Program-made: the position numbers and the translations under genes
Part shown: positions 1 to 8,157 of the stretch, piece by piece
Layout: every line of letters begins with the position of its first letter
Numbering within the stretch: the stretch's first letter is position 1
Assembly: GCF_044761985.1 (NCBI RefSeq)
Contig: NZ_JBIWDK010000003.1
Location: 186,001-250,000, forward strand
Origin: Peribacillus sp044761985
Lineage (GTDB): Bacteria; Bacillota; Bacilli; Bacillales; DSM-1321
Direction of reading: 5' to 3'
DNA: 64,000 nucleotides
The notes under the pieces: generated by a model
What the model was told of the DNA's origin: nothing
The model's database searches: none
The model's input: the letters and a program-made list of their open reading frames with translations, nothing else

Positions 1-144
1 GAAATGAATGTCTTCGAGCTTTTCTTTACGAATCTGTAGATTTATTCATCACGATTATACAAGTCACCTAATTATAGTATAAGGAACTATCAGGGAATCA
101 GTCAAAAATTACACACTACTTCCCCGTGATTTGGTGACTTTTAC

Positions 145-1254
145 TTATGATTTTGTTTTTACGCGTATGGAGAATGTAGTTAAGAAGTCCGTTGAATGAC
201 AAGTCAAGGTCCCTTGATGCTTGAGGATGATTTCCTTGCAAACGAATAGTCCCAACCCTGTGCCCCTTTTTTTCGTTGTGATGAAGGGTTCAAAGATGCT
301 AGGAAGCACCTCGGAAGGTATCTTTGGACCGTTATTAGAAATATTCAAGGTTAGGAAACCTGATGCTACCGAACCGGAAATGTCTATGGATGGATTTGGC
401 GTTTCCGTAACTACATCCAGGGCATTCAATATGATATTGAGTAACACTTGCCTGAATTCCTCCTTGGAGCCGGCCAACTGGGCTTCGCCCTCAATATTAC
501 AGGAGACGGAAGCATTTACTTCCAAGATGCTAGGGTATAGGAATTCAATAACTTCATCTACCAGGGGGGCGATTGGAAATATTTCAATTTGTGTAGTATC
601 CGTTTCCCTCTTTGAAAGGTTAAGAAATTGTGTAATCCGATAATTAAGCTGATCCAATTCCTTTGAAATGATGTCCAGATACTTAATCTCTGGCTGTTCG
701 GCTTGTAATAATTGAATGAAACCCATGATGGAAGTAAGGGGATTCCGGAACTCATGGACAAAACTTGATGTCATCTGGCCTAAAAGGGTCAAACGGTCTT
801 TATGATTTGGATTGATCAGCTGATATTGCTCCGCAACCTGCTTCGTCTTTAAATCGGTATAACTGGATAAAGCGAAATAAATGAGTTTATCGAAGTACGC
901 ATTTATTTGGTGGATAACCGCAGATAGTTCTCCTTTGATGGCTTCGTAAGAGAGAAATTGATCAATGATGATCGATCTTCCGGTAGAGGTTATGGAAAAG
1001 AACATATCCATATTCAAATGCTGTTTAACCCGGCCGGCTGAAATCTTTTCCCCTAAATCCTTCAGCATATCATCTATGTTAGTATCTGTATTTTTCAGTT
1101 GTTTCATCAGTGAATTTAGAATTTTTTCTATTTCTTCTTCAAAATATTCTATATAGCCATCTGACAAATGCTTTAATCGCTCTTTCCATTCGGTAAGGAT
1201 AGTAGTTTTATGAGAAGATAGGAAGTGAAGAGTCATTTCTCGATTCAATACCAT
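145..1254 (-). CDS. sporulation-type sensor histidine kinase
   Basis: Soluble two-component or phosphorelay kinase. An alpha-helical N-terminal sensor region of about 150 residues is followed by a HisKA domain with phospho-acceptor His in FVHEFRNPLTSI (about residue 167). A HATPase_c domain follows, with the N box (NIILNALD), G1-like SNNGPKIP, F box (FEPFITTKKRGTG) and G2 GLGLFVCKEI. The H box resembles Bacillus sporulation kinases (KinA-E) that feed Spo0F; that link is inference. No membrane segment is visible, so a cytosolic location is likely. The frame is open to an ATG at 1266, but the only Shine-Dalgarno (GGAGGG) lies after that codon and serves the ATG at 1254, which I chose although spacing is short. 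No response regulator gene is adjacent, as is usual for orphan sporulation kinases. Confidence 0.85.
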   Translation of the reverse strand: MVLNREMTLHFLSSHKTTILTEWKERLKHLSDGYIEYFEEEIEKILNSLMKQLKNTDTNIDDMLKDLGEKISAGRVKQHLNMDMFFSITSTGRSIIIDQFLSYEAIKGELSAVIHQINAYFDKLIYFALSSYTDLKTKQVAEQYQLINPNHKDRLTLLGQMTSSFVHEFRNPLTSIMGFIQLLQAEQPEIKYLDIISKELDQLNYRITQFLNLSKRETDTTQIEIFPIAPLVDEVIEFLYPSILEVNASVSCNIEGEAQLAGSKEEFRQVLLNIILNALDVVTETPNPSIDISGSVASGFLTLNISNNGPKIPSEVLPSIFEPFITTKKRGTGLGLFVCKEIILKHQGTLTCHSTDFLTTFSIRVKTKS

Positions 1255-1460
1255 TTTGCCCTCCATGTGTAGGAAAATGAATTTATCTTACTTAATTATG
1301 AATGAATTAGAATATAATTCCAAAATGTAATATATGGTTTTAATAATAACAGATTGAAAGCGTTCTTTAAATACTCATTCATGCGGTAAATGATCGGTAA
1401 AAGGGGAAAGGCTTTGTTTATATTAGGTAAACATTGTATTAATAGGGGGTTTACACATAT

Positions 1461-1492
1461 AAAAAAGGCACCGTTCATTATTGACGGGTACC
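1461..1492 (-). terminator. intrinsic terminator of the CDF gene
   Basis: An imperfect hairpin (GGTACC.. pairing with ..GGTGCC) on the minus strand is followed by six T. The upstream arm contains the last codons and stop of the cation transporter gene, so terminator and coding end overlap. Confidence 0.7.
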
Positions 1493-2365
1493 TTTTTTTT
1501 GAAATGTATAGGGTTCGATATGGACAATGACATGTTTGATGTCATGTTCCTTTAATAAGTTTTCTTCAACCTTCACTGTAATGTCATGACTTTGGATGAC
1601 GGTCAAGAGCGGATTGACATGCACGGTTGTTTCAACCAGAATTTCATTCCCATGCATCCGAGCTTTAATTTCACTCATGTCTTTCACCCCATCCGTCAAC
1701 AGGATGGTTTGACCTATTTGTTGGAGATGCTGTTCATCGAAACCGTCGGTCAAGGAAAGTGAAGCGTCGTGGAAAATATCCCAAGCCGTTTTACAGATCA
1801 TCAGACCTACCACTAAAGCCGCAACCGCATCCAACCAGTCTATGCCGATTGTGGTACCGATAATACCTACGAAAGCACCGATACTGACAAGAGCATCAGA
1901 ACGGTTGTCCTGTGCGACAGCATGGATGGAGGCGCTGTTTATTTTTTTGCTTAAAGCCAAGTTGTAACGATAAACCCCGTACATGAAGATGGCGGAGAAT
2001 AAAGCGACATAAGCTGTGAACATATTCGGTACAACTGTCGCATCCTGCGAAAAGAATGATTCGATGGCGCTGTATATGACCTGTAATCCGACGGTGATCA
2101 TAATGAAGGCGGCAACCAGAGACGCTACGGTTTCAGCTCTCAGATGACCGTATGAATGATTATTATCAGGTGGTCGCTTTGATATTTTTAAGCCTATTAA
2201 TACAGCGACAGAGGCAATGATATCGGTCGTGTTGTTTAAACCATCTGCCCAAAGTCCTTTCGAGTCTCCAAAGTAACCAAACGTTAATTTGAGGGCCGAC
2301 AAGAATATGTATGCGGCTATACTGATATAGGCGCCCTTTTCAGCAGAAATTGAATGTTTATCCAT
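1478..2365 (-). CDS. cation diffusion facilitator family transporter (MneP/YdfM-like)
   Basis: Membrane metal-proton antiporter of the CDF family, 295 residues, the usual length for the Bacillus MneP/MneS group that exports Mn(II). Transmembrane segments fill residues 10-200. The CDF metal sites are visible: GLWADGLNNTTD in TM2 and SIHAVAQDNRSDALVS in TM5. The cytoplasmic C-terminal domain carries further His and Asp residues. The DxxxD arrangement with Asn, rather than the HxxxD of zinc exporters, suggests manganese, but this is inference. It is monocistronic, divergent from thiT, and ends in its own terminator. The start follows a GGGGG-type ribosome binding site. Confidence 0.88.
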   Translation of the reverse strand: MDKHSISAEKGAYISIAAYIFLSALKLTFGYFGDSKGLWADGLNNTTDIIASVAVLIGLKISKRPPDNNHSYGHLRAETVASLVAAFIMITVGLQVIYSAIESFFSQDATVVPNMFTAYVALFSAIFMYGVYRYNLALSKKINSASIHAVAQDNRSDALVSIGAFVGIIGTTIGIDWLDAVAALVVGLMICKTAWDIFHDASLSLTDGFDEQHLQQIGQTILLTDGVKDMSEIKARMHGNEILVETTVHVNPLLTVIQSHDITVKVEENLLKEHDIKHVIVHIEPYTFQKKGTRQ

Positions 2366-2563
2366 GTCTTTTCCCCCTCGTGCAAAATAACCTTTATAAA
2401 GATATCAAATTGAACCCTAGTGAGTCTATAGAAAAATTGTCGTCTTTATCCATCTAACTTGGCGTATGGCATGTGTATTGAGGCCATGTAAAGAAGTTGG
2501 CTGGATGAAAAAATATAACCAGTAATAGGGAAAAACGCTCGTGGATATAATCGTGTTATTTAC

Positions 2564-2592
2564 TTGTCAATTAGAGAAACTAGTAGTATATT
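2564..2592 (+). promoter_or_regulatory. SigA-type promoter of the thiT leader
   Basis: TTGTCA, a 17-base spacer, then TATATT, placed about 25 bases before the TPP aptamer. Spacing and position fit a vegetative promoter for the riboswitch transcript. Confidence 0.65.
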
Positions 2593-2615
2593 CTAACCGA
2601 GGAACAAAAATTAAA

Positions 2616-2708
2616 TACTTCCACAAGGGGAGCCAAGATGGCTGAGAGTGAACGTTTGAGTTCAGACCCTATGAACCTGTTAGTTAGTACTAGCGTAGGG
2701 ATGTGGTT
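2616..2708 (+). ncRNA. TPP riboswitch (THI box)
   Basis: Conserved TPP aptamer segments are present in order: GGGGAGCC...GGCTGAGAGTGAA, then CAGACCCTATGAACCTGTTAG, then CTAGCGTAGGGATGTGG. Helix P1 forms between CCACA at about 2621 and TGTGG at about 2702. Thiamine pyrophosphate binding should favour the terminator at 2716 and switch off thiT. Confidence 0.95.
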
Positions 2709-2715
2709 TTGGATA

Positions 2716-2756
2716 GCAATACTGGGCATCCATTACCGCCCTGGTGTTGCTTTTTT
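2716..2756 (+). terminator. TPP-riboswitch-controlled terminator
   Basis: GCAATACTGGGC pairs imperfectly with GCCCTGGTGTTGC and is followed by six T. It starts only eight bases after the aptamer, the expected expression platform for transcription attenuation. Confidence 0.85.
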
Positions 2757-2816
2757 GCATGCCGAAAAAGCTACACGGGACTCATGGGCACTTTTGCACG
2801 TGGAGAAGGGTGAGAG

Positions 2817-3398
2817 ATGATGAAACATAAAACATTATTCATGACAGAGGTCGCGATTTTTTCTGCATTGGCATTACTGCTGGATATAGTCTCCGGTTTT
2901 GTTTTTGCAAGGATATGGCCACAGGGGGGATCGATTTCCATTGCCATGGTACCGATATTCTTAATGGCCTATCGTTGGGGAATCAAGGGCGGAATGGCCA
3001 CCGGTTTACTATTGGGGCTTTTGCAGATTGCCACTGGTTTGGCATTTCTGGCAACGCCGCTTCAAGGATTTATCGAATATTTCCTTGCTTTTACCGCCGT
3101 GGGATTATCCGGGTTGTTCATGAATAAATTTGTGAATAACCGTAAAGGGGGAAAACGGTTAAGAGGGGATATATATGCGGTTTGTGGCATGTTTGTGGGG
3201 AGCTTCCTGAGGTTTCTTTGCCATTTTACAGCAGGTATCGTTTTCTTTGGGGAATATGCGCCAGACGGGCAACCAGTCGTCCTCTATTCCTTGATTTACA
3301 ATGGGACATATATGCTGTTTAGTTTTATTTTATCAGCAATCGTGGTAATGGTGCTTTATTCGGCTGCTTCGAATGTCTTGTTGAAGAAAGCCATCTAA
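2817..3398 (+). CDS. thiT: energy-coupled thiamine transporter ThiT
   Basis: Substrate-binding S component of an ECF-type thiamine importer (YuaJ in B. subtilis), which shares the EcfA/A'/T energizing module encoded elsewhere. It has 193 residues and about six hydrophobic segments. Family traits visible are the N-terminal Ala-rich helix with ALALLLD, then IWPQGGSISIAMVPIFLMAYRWG, the thiamine-pocket region of ThiT. The late residues FAGIV..GEYAP also match the family pattern. The TPP riboswitch upstream supports the substrate strongly. Two ATG codons are in tandem; the first has AAGGG at suitable spacing. Confidence 0.95.
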   Translation: MMKHKTLFMTEVAIFSALALLLDIVSGFVFARIWPQGGSISIAMVPIFLMAYRWGIKGGMATGLLLGLLQIATGLAFLATPLQGFIEYFLAFTAVGLSGLFMNKFVNNRKGGKRLRGDIYAVCGMFVGSFLRFLCHFTAGIVFFGEYAPDGQPVVLYSLIYNGTYMLFSFILSAIVVMVLYSAASNVLLKKAI

Positions 3399-3410
3399 GG
3401 ACAGACCTAT

Positions 3411-3446
3411 AAAAAGGGCCGGCTCAATTATGAGCCGGCCCTTTTC
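3411..3446. terminator. bidirectional terminator between thiT and usp
   Basis: A perfect 11-base-pair stem GGGCCGGCTCA/TGAGCCGGCCC with an ATTA loop, five A before and four T after. It can end both converging transcripts. Confidence 0.92.
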
Positions 3447-3450
3447 TCCA

Positions 3451-3975
3451 TTATTTTGCAATAAATACCGAGCAAGGTGCCTGCTTGGCTATGGAACTGC
3501 TGGTGCTTCCGAGGAAGAACTTTTCCAGGCCGCTTTTTGCACTGTTGCCGACGATGATTAAATCGGCATTCGCCCGCTTTGCATAGTCACATATACTATC
3601 GGTGGCATTTCCCTCTAAAATCTCGATATTTCCATTAACCTGGCATTCACTGAGCAATCTCATCATATTGCTTTCAGCCATCCTCACATTGTTTTCATGA
3701 ACGGTGGGAGTATCGTTCATGTGCATTTGACTTTGTTGTTCTACTTCTGTTACGGGATGCGTTTGTGAAGGGTCGACATAAAATCCTGCTGCCGGTACGA
3801 ACCCAGGAGCGGATGCACTCTCGATGATGCGGCTTTCACCTTTTGGATTCAGAACTTGAACAATGGTCAATTCAGCTTCCGGAAAGGCCTTTTTTAATGA
3901 AGCTCCATATTCCACTGCGCGGTTGCTCTCTTCATTTCCATCATAAGCGGCGACGATACGTTTTAATTGTTTCAT
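3451..3975 (-). CDS. universal stress protein family (UspA fold)
   Basis: A single Usp domain of 174 residues, slightly long because of a variable insert around residues 60-110. The N-terminal strand RIVAAYDGNEESNRAVEYG and the C-terminal nucleotide-binding motif IVGNSAKSGLEKFFLGSTSSSIAKQAPCSV fit the ATP-binding G2xG9G(S/T) subclass. Such proteins bind ATP or AMP in the cytosol and modulate stress survival. Specific partners cannot be read from the sequence. Convergent with thiT, with a shared terminator. Confidence 0.88.
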   Translation of the reverse strand: MKQLKRIVAAYDGNEESNRAVEYGASLKKAFPEAELTIVQVLNPKGESRIIESASAPGFVPAAGFYVDPSQTHPVTEVEQQSQMHMNDTPTVHENNVRMAESNMMRLLSECQVNGNIEILEGNATDSICDYAKRANADLIIVGNSAKSGLEKFFLGSTSSSIAKQAPCSVFIAK

Positions 3976-4265
3976 CTAAAATCATCTCTCCCCATAATTT
4001 GTCATTATAGGTTATATACCCGTTTTTATTGGTTTCATGCCTTTTTCAGGTGTATATTGATTTATAAATGTGGGTAAAGGGTATGGAAAAAGAAAAGACT
4101 AGGCATGAAAGGGAGAAATATTGTAGGCACTTTGTATGGAAAAGGATAATGGGAAAAATGTTGTGGAATTTGTTTTCCCTTTTAGCCATTGCAAGAGTTT
4201 TCTTTCATAAAAAGGGCAAAATATTTTTAATGGAGCATGTCGCATCTGGGAAAATGGGGGTACAA

Positions 4266-6242
4266 ATGAGAGCGTTATTGAAAATAGGTCTTATAATTAT
4301 ATCAATCATTGTCGTAGTGGGAGCCGGTTTGTTCATATATTTTAAACAAACTGTGGATATAAGCAATCTCCAGGATCAACTTCAGCAACCGACCAAGATT
4401 TATGACGAGGATGGGAACTTAGCCAGTACCGTCACGGCTAATAAATCGGAAGGCGTCGCGATAGAGGAGATCCCGGAACATCTCATTCAAGCGGTCGTAT
4501 CCATTGAGGATCACCGTTTTTATGAACATCATGGCATAGATTATCAAGCGATCATGCGTGCGATGGTGAAAAATGTCAAGGCGAAAAGCGTTGTTGAAGG
4601 CGGGAGCACACTTACCCAACAACTTGTAAAAATCACCATGCTTGAATCAGATCGGACCTTGAAAAGAAAGATAGAAGAGTTTTTCATCGCTCAAGAATTG
4701 GAACGTACGTATACAAAGGATGAAATTTTGGAAATGTATGTGAATCAAGTTTATTTTGGACATGGAGCATGGGGACTCAAAAAGGCAGCGAACATATATT
4801 TTTCAAAAGATGTTTCTGAGTTAACCGTCGCCGAAGGGGCTTTGCTTGCTGGGGTCATTAACTTGCCTTCCAAGCTTGATCCGTACAAAAATCCAGAAGG
4901 GGCGGTTAAACGACGGGATTTGGTACTGTCTAGAATGACCGAACACGGATATTTGACCGAAGAGGAAGCGGCTTCTGCCAAAAAGGATGAAGTATCACTA
5001 CAGTTAGGTGAAGATACAGATCCTTTAAAAGGGAAGTATCCTTATTATATAGACCATGTCCTATCTGAAGCCTCCACCATGTATGGATTGGAGCTCCAGC
5101 AATTACTCACTAGGGGCTATAAAATATATACCACATTAGATCAACCGATGCAGCAGGCTGCCGAATCAGTCTATAGTCAGGATGCCAATTTCCCTTCTGG
5201 GACAAGCAATGACATATTGGTGCAAAGTGGGACGGTCCTTCTTCATCCTAAAACAGGCGGCATTAAGGCACTTGTTGGGGGGAGGGGCGAGCATCAATTC
5301 ATGGGATATAATCGGGCGACGCAACTGAAAAGATCTCCTGGTTCGTCGATTAAACCGCTCGCTGTTTATACACCGGCAATTGAAGAAGGATATGAAATGA
5401 CCGACTCTTTAAAAGACGAGAAGATGGAGTTCGGGAATTATGAACCATCGAATTTGAGCGGCACTTATAAAGGGGAGGTCCCAATGTATGAAGCCGTGAT
5501 GAATTCCTTGAATGTACCAACCGTTTGGCTCCTGAATGAAATTGGAATCGACAAGGGGCTGGATGCGCTCAAACGGTTTGGGATTCCTTATGACAAAAAA
5601 AATGACCGAAATCTATCGATAGCCTTAGGCGGGATGGATAAAGGGGTGTCCCCACTCCAAATGGCAGGAGCTTATGCGGCGTTTGCAAATGAAGGAAAGC
5701 GAAACGAAGCGCATGCCATTATAAAAATAGAAGACACGGATGGGAAAGAAATAGCAGCCTGGAAGGAAAAGAAGACAAAGGTGGCTTCGAAGGATGTCGT
5801 CGATAAGATGAATGCGATGCTTCTTGGGACAGTTAACTATGGAACGGCTAAAAATGCCGCGGTCTCTGGCTATGAAATCGCAGGAAAGACAGGATCCACA
5901 CAGGTCCCGATCGAAGGCATATCAGGTGTGAAGGATCAATGGTTCGTGGGATACACCCCTTCTTTAGTAGGAGCTGTATGGGCTGGCTACGATAAAACGG
6001 ATAAAGAACATTATTTAACCACTAACAGCAGCCAGGGAAGTACACTCATCTTTCAAAAGATCATGGCTCAGGCCTTACAGAACGAAACGGCTGAATCATT
6101 TCATGCAGAAGACATCGGACCATTGATAGCAGAACAGCAGGAAAAGGAAGAAGAAGAGGAAAGGAAGCAATATTGGATTGATAAGGGGAATGAAATCAAG
6201 GAGGGGCTTGGTAAGTGGAAAACATGGGATTTTCCTTGGTGA
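4266..6242 (+). CDS. class A penicillin-binding protein (PBP1A family)
   Basis: Bifunctional peptidoglycan synthase. It has a short cytoplasmic start, one membrane anchor (residues 5-25), then a GT51 glycosyltransferase with EDHRFYEHHGID, GGSTLTQQLVK and a motif ending EMYVNQVYFG. The transpeptidase domain has SPGSSIKP (active-site Ser in SxxK), SLN, and AGKTGSTQ (KTG box). The charged Glu-rich tail ends WKTWDFPW. The frame is open from an ATG at 4068, but that codon has no ribosome binding site. The ATG at 4266 has GGGGG five bases upstream and puts the anchor at the N terminus, so I prefer it. The closest B. subtilis relatives by architecture are PbpF and PbpG, active in sporulation. Which one it matches is undecided. 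Confidence 0.9.
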   Translation: MRALLKIGLIIISIIVVVGAGLFIYFKQTVDISNLQDQLQQPTKIYDEDGNLASTVTANKSEGVAIEEIPEHLIQAVVSIEDHRFYEHHGIDYQAIMRAMVKNVKAKSVVEGGSTLTQQLVKITMLESDRTLKRKIEEFFIAQELERTYTKDEILEMYVNQVYFGHGAWGLKKAANIYFSKDVSELTVAEGALLAGVINLPSKLDPYKNPEGAVKRRDLVLSRMTEHGYLTEEEAASAKKDEVSLQLGEDTDPLKGKYPYYIDHVLSEASTMYGLELQQLLTRGYKIYTTLDQPMQQAAESVYSQDANFPSGTSNDILVQSGTVLLHPKTGGIKALVGGRGEHQFMGYNRATQLKRSPGSSIKPLAVYTPAIEEGYEMTDSLKDEKMEFGNYEPSNLSGTYKGEVPMYEAVMNSLNVPTVWLLNEIGIDKGLDALKRFGIPYDKKNDRNLSIALGGMDKGVSPLQMAGAYAAFANEGKRNEAHAIIKIEDTDGKEIAAWKEKKTKVASKDVVDKMNAMLLGTVNYGTAKNAAVSGYEIAGKTGSTQVPIEGISGVKDQWFVGYTPSLVGAVWAGYDKTDKEHYLTTNSSQGSTLIFQKIMAQALQNETAESFHAEDIGPLIAEQQEKEEEEERKQYWIDKGNEIKEGLGKWKTWDFPW

Positions 6243-6274
6243 TGATTGGGGATATATCCATATTCCCAGTAATG

Positions 6275-6306
6275 AAAAAAAGCTGTCATTATTGACAGCT
6301 TTTTTT
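6275..6306. terminator. bidirectional terminator after the PBP gene
   Basis: AGCTGTCA-TTAT-TGACAGCT stem with A-run before and T-run after, so it also serves the tiny minus-strand gene that ends at 6313. Confidence 0.92.
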
Positions 6307-6312
6307 CCCTCA

Positions 6313-6381
6313 TTAAAAGATGAAATTTACAACTAAACCGATTACGACGATAGCCCCGATAATCATTAAAATGGTTCTCAT
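6313..6381 (-). CDS. 22-residue single-helix membrane peptide
   Basis: A tiny ORF encoding 22 residues: Met-Arg-Thr, then an almost uninterrupted hydrophobic run of Ile, Leu, Val, Gly and Ala, ending Asn-Phe-Ile-Phe. This is one predicted membrane helix with a positive N-terminal residue, so probably N-in. A good ribosome binding site (GAGGTG, spacing about 6) precedes the ATG and a strong terminator follows the stop, so it looks like a genuine expressed gene. It is downstream of, and on the same strand as, the HPr-like gene. Function unknown; small membrane modulators of this kind exist in Bacillus, but I recognise no named family. Confidence 0.6.
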   Translation of the reverse strand: MRTILMIIGAIVVIGLVVNFIF

Positions 6382-6418
6382 ATCTACACCTCATTTATAT
6401 GTAATTTTTTTTCGTATA

Positions 6419-6724
6419 TTAAATCCCAACGGTTTGGTTGGAGTGAAATCCTATTTTTTCATCATTTTCTTTACAAATGGCCTGAACCTTTTCCAGCATT
6501 GCATGTACATTTTGTCCTTCTAGGATCACTTTCATATCCACACACTCTTGTAGAATGAGAACGAATGATACAAATGTTGAAAGTTTTGTGGCATCGACCA
6601 TTTTATGATTGCAGATAAAGTAGATGTTTCCTTTGAATTCTTTTGTCACTTGGTATAAGTTCATGATTTGACGCATGGATAATCGTGTATTTGTTTTAAT
6701 ATCAGCAGAAATTACTTTGTTCAT
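6419..6724 (-). CDS. HPr-like protein without active-site His
   Basis: 101 residues whose length, periodicity and central part match the HPr/Crh fold of the PTS. Aligned by eye to HPr, the phosphorylated His15 position is Ser (RLSMRQ versus the HPr pattern IHARPA, with the following Arg kept). The HPrK target Ser46 position is Lys. It therefore should not carry phosphate from enzyme I at His, and probably is not an HPr kinase substrate. A role as a diverged, binding-only relative is inference. The start has AAAGGAG nine bases upstream. It may be co-transcribed with the 22-residue peptide 38 bases downstream. Confidence 0.65.
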   Translation of the reverse strand: MNKVISADIKTNTRLSMRQIMNLYQVTKEFKGNIYFICNHKMVDATKLSTFVSFVLILQECVDMKVILEGQNVHAMLEKVQAICKENDEKIGFHSNQTVGI

Positions 6725-6900
6725 GGTTGTTTACTCCTTTAATTTTTATATAATTAAATGTTTGTGCCGTAATACTTATAAGATAGAAAAACTAAGTTAA
6801 GTTCTTTTGAATTCATGTAATTGGGTTATGGTGTATATTTACCCGCGTATATCGTTTTGAAACCTATTAGAATATTTAAACTTGGAGGGAGTTTGGCCCT

Positions 6901-8076
6901 ATGCTGACACTGATAAAGAATGGTGAGGTTTATACGCCGGAATACATAGGTAAGAAAGACGTTTTGTTGGTCGGAAAACAAATTGGCTTCATCGAGGATA
7001 AAATCGACGTCCCTGCCAATTTCGTTGCATTGCAAGTGATTGACGCGAACGGTCGAATCATTGTACCAGGTTTTATCGATGCACATGTTCATATCATCGG
7101 TGGCGGCGGTGAAGGGGGATTCAAAACAAGAACGCCCGAAATTCAGTTGACCGACGCGACGCTAGCCGGTATCACGACATTAGTCGGGGTCATTGGCACG
7201 GATGGAACGACAAGGACGATGCCGGACTTGCTCGCTAAAGCGAGGGCCCTAGAAGAAGAAGGGATTAGTTGCTTCGTTCAAACAGGTTCGTACCAAGTCC
7301 CGGTGAAGACCCTAATGGACAAGATTGAAGATGATTTAATCTTAGTGGATAAAATCATTGGAGTTGGTGAAATTGCCATTGCCGATCACCGTTCTTCACA
7401 GCCAACCGTGGCAGAGCTTGCAAAACTTGCGTCGCAGGCCAGGAATGGAGGACTTTTGTCCGGGAAAGCCGGTATCGTTAATATACATGTCGGGGATAGC
7501 CTGGATCATGTACAGGTAATCGAGGAAGTCGTCAGGACGACGGAAATACCGATTACACAGTTCTACCCTACACATATGAACCGGAACCCGCATTTGTTTG
7601 AGGCCGGGATACAATTTGCCAAAAAAGGCGGGTACATCGATTTCACGACAAGTACCATTCAAAAATTCCTGGATGAAGGGGAAGTAAAAGCAAGCACGGC
7701 AATAAGGAGAGCCCTCGACGAAGGTGTTGATATCCGCAACATCACGCTTACATCAGATGGACAGGCTAGCCTTCCGGCATTTGATGGCAACGGAAATATA
7801 TCCGGACTGAGTATGGGGACCTGCATGTCGCTGTATGAATCGGTTGTCGATGCGATTATCGATGATGGAGTTTCGATAGAGGATTCCATCCGTGTGGTCA
7901 CGGAAAATCCCGCGAATATTTTGAAGCTAACTAATAAAGGACGGGTGGAAACGGAAAGGGACGCAGATATACTGATTTTGAAAAAAGAGACCTTTGAAAT
8001 AGATACCGTCATCGCAATGGGTCAGATTATGGTCAGTGAGGGCAAAGCGATGGTGAAGGGCACATTTGAAAAATAA
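6901..8076 (+). CDS. iadA: beta-aspartyl-peptidase (isoaspartyl dipeptidase)
   Basis: Amidohydrolase-superfamily enzyme hydrolysing beta-aspartyl dipeptides released from isomerised Asn/Asp residues, 391 residues as in the family. Metal-site motifs visible are PGFIDAHVHIIGGGGEGG, GEIAIADHRSS, NIHVGDS and TLTSDGQAS. A Tyr in the FVQTGSYQVP segment matches the IadA pocket. The start ATG follows GGAGGG. It stands alone and no transporter is linked to it. Confidence 0.93.
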   Translation: MLTLIKNGEVYTPEYIGKKDVLLVGKQIGFIEDKIDVPANFVALQVIDANGRIIVPGFIDAHVHIIGGGGEGGFKTRTPEIQLTDATLAGITTLVGVIGTDGTTRTMPDLLAKARALEEEGISCFVQTGSYQVPVKTLMDKIEDDLILVDKIIGVGEIAIADHRSSQPTVAELAKLASQARNGGLLSGKAGIVNIHVGDSLDHVQVIEEVVRTTEIPITQFYPTHMNRNPHLFEAGIQFAKKGGYIDFTTSTIQKFLDEGEVKASTAIRRALDEGVDIRNITLTSDGQASLPAFDGNGNISGLSMGTCMSLYESVVDAIIDDGVSIEDSIRVVTENPANILKLTNKGRVETERDADILILKKETFEIDTVIAMGQIMVSEGKAMVKGTFEK

Positions 8077-8157
8077 TTCATTGATTTCTCTTTCTTGAAT
8101 TGGAATTTTTGGGTAAAATTAACCAGAAAGTCGGATGAAGGGGGATAGAAAGAGATC

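Noticed and set aside
1..39. Plus-strand frame ending with TAG at base 39, as if the tail of an upstream gene
   Set aside because: Only 12 codons are visible with no recognisable residues; it cannot be told from chance.
6826..7092. Minus-strand frame opposite the iadA start
   Set aside because: Shadow of iadA, no initiation signal.
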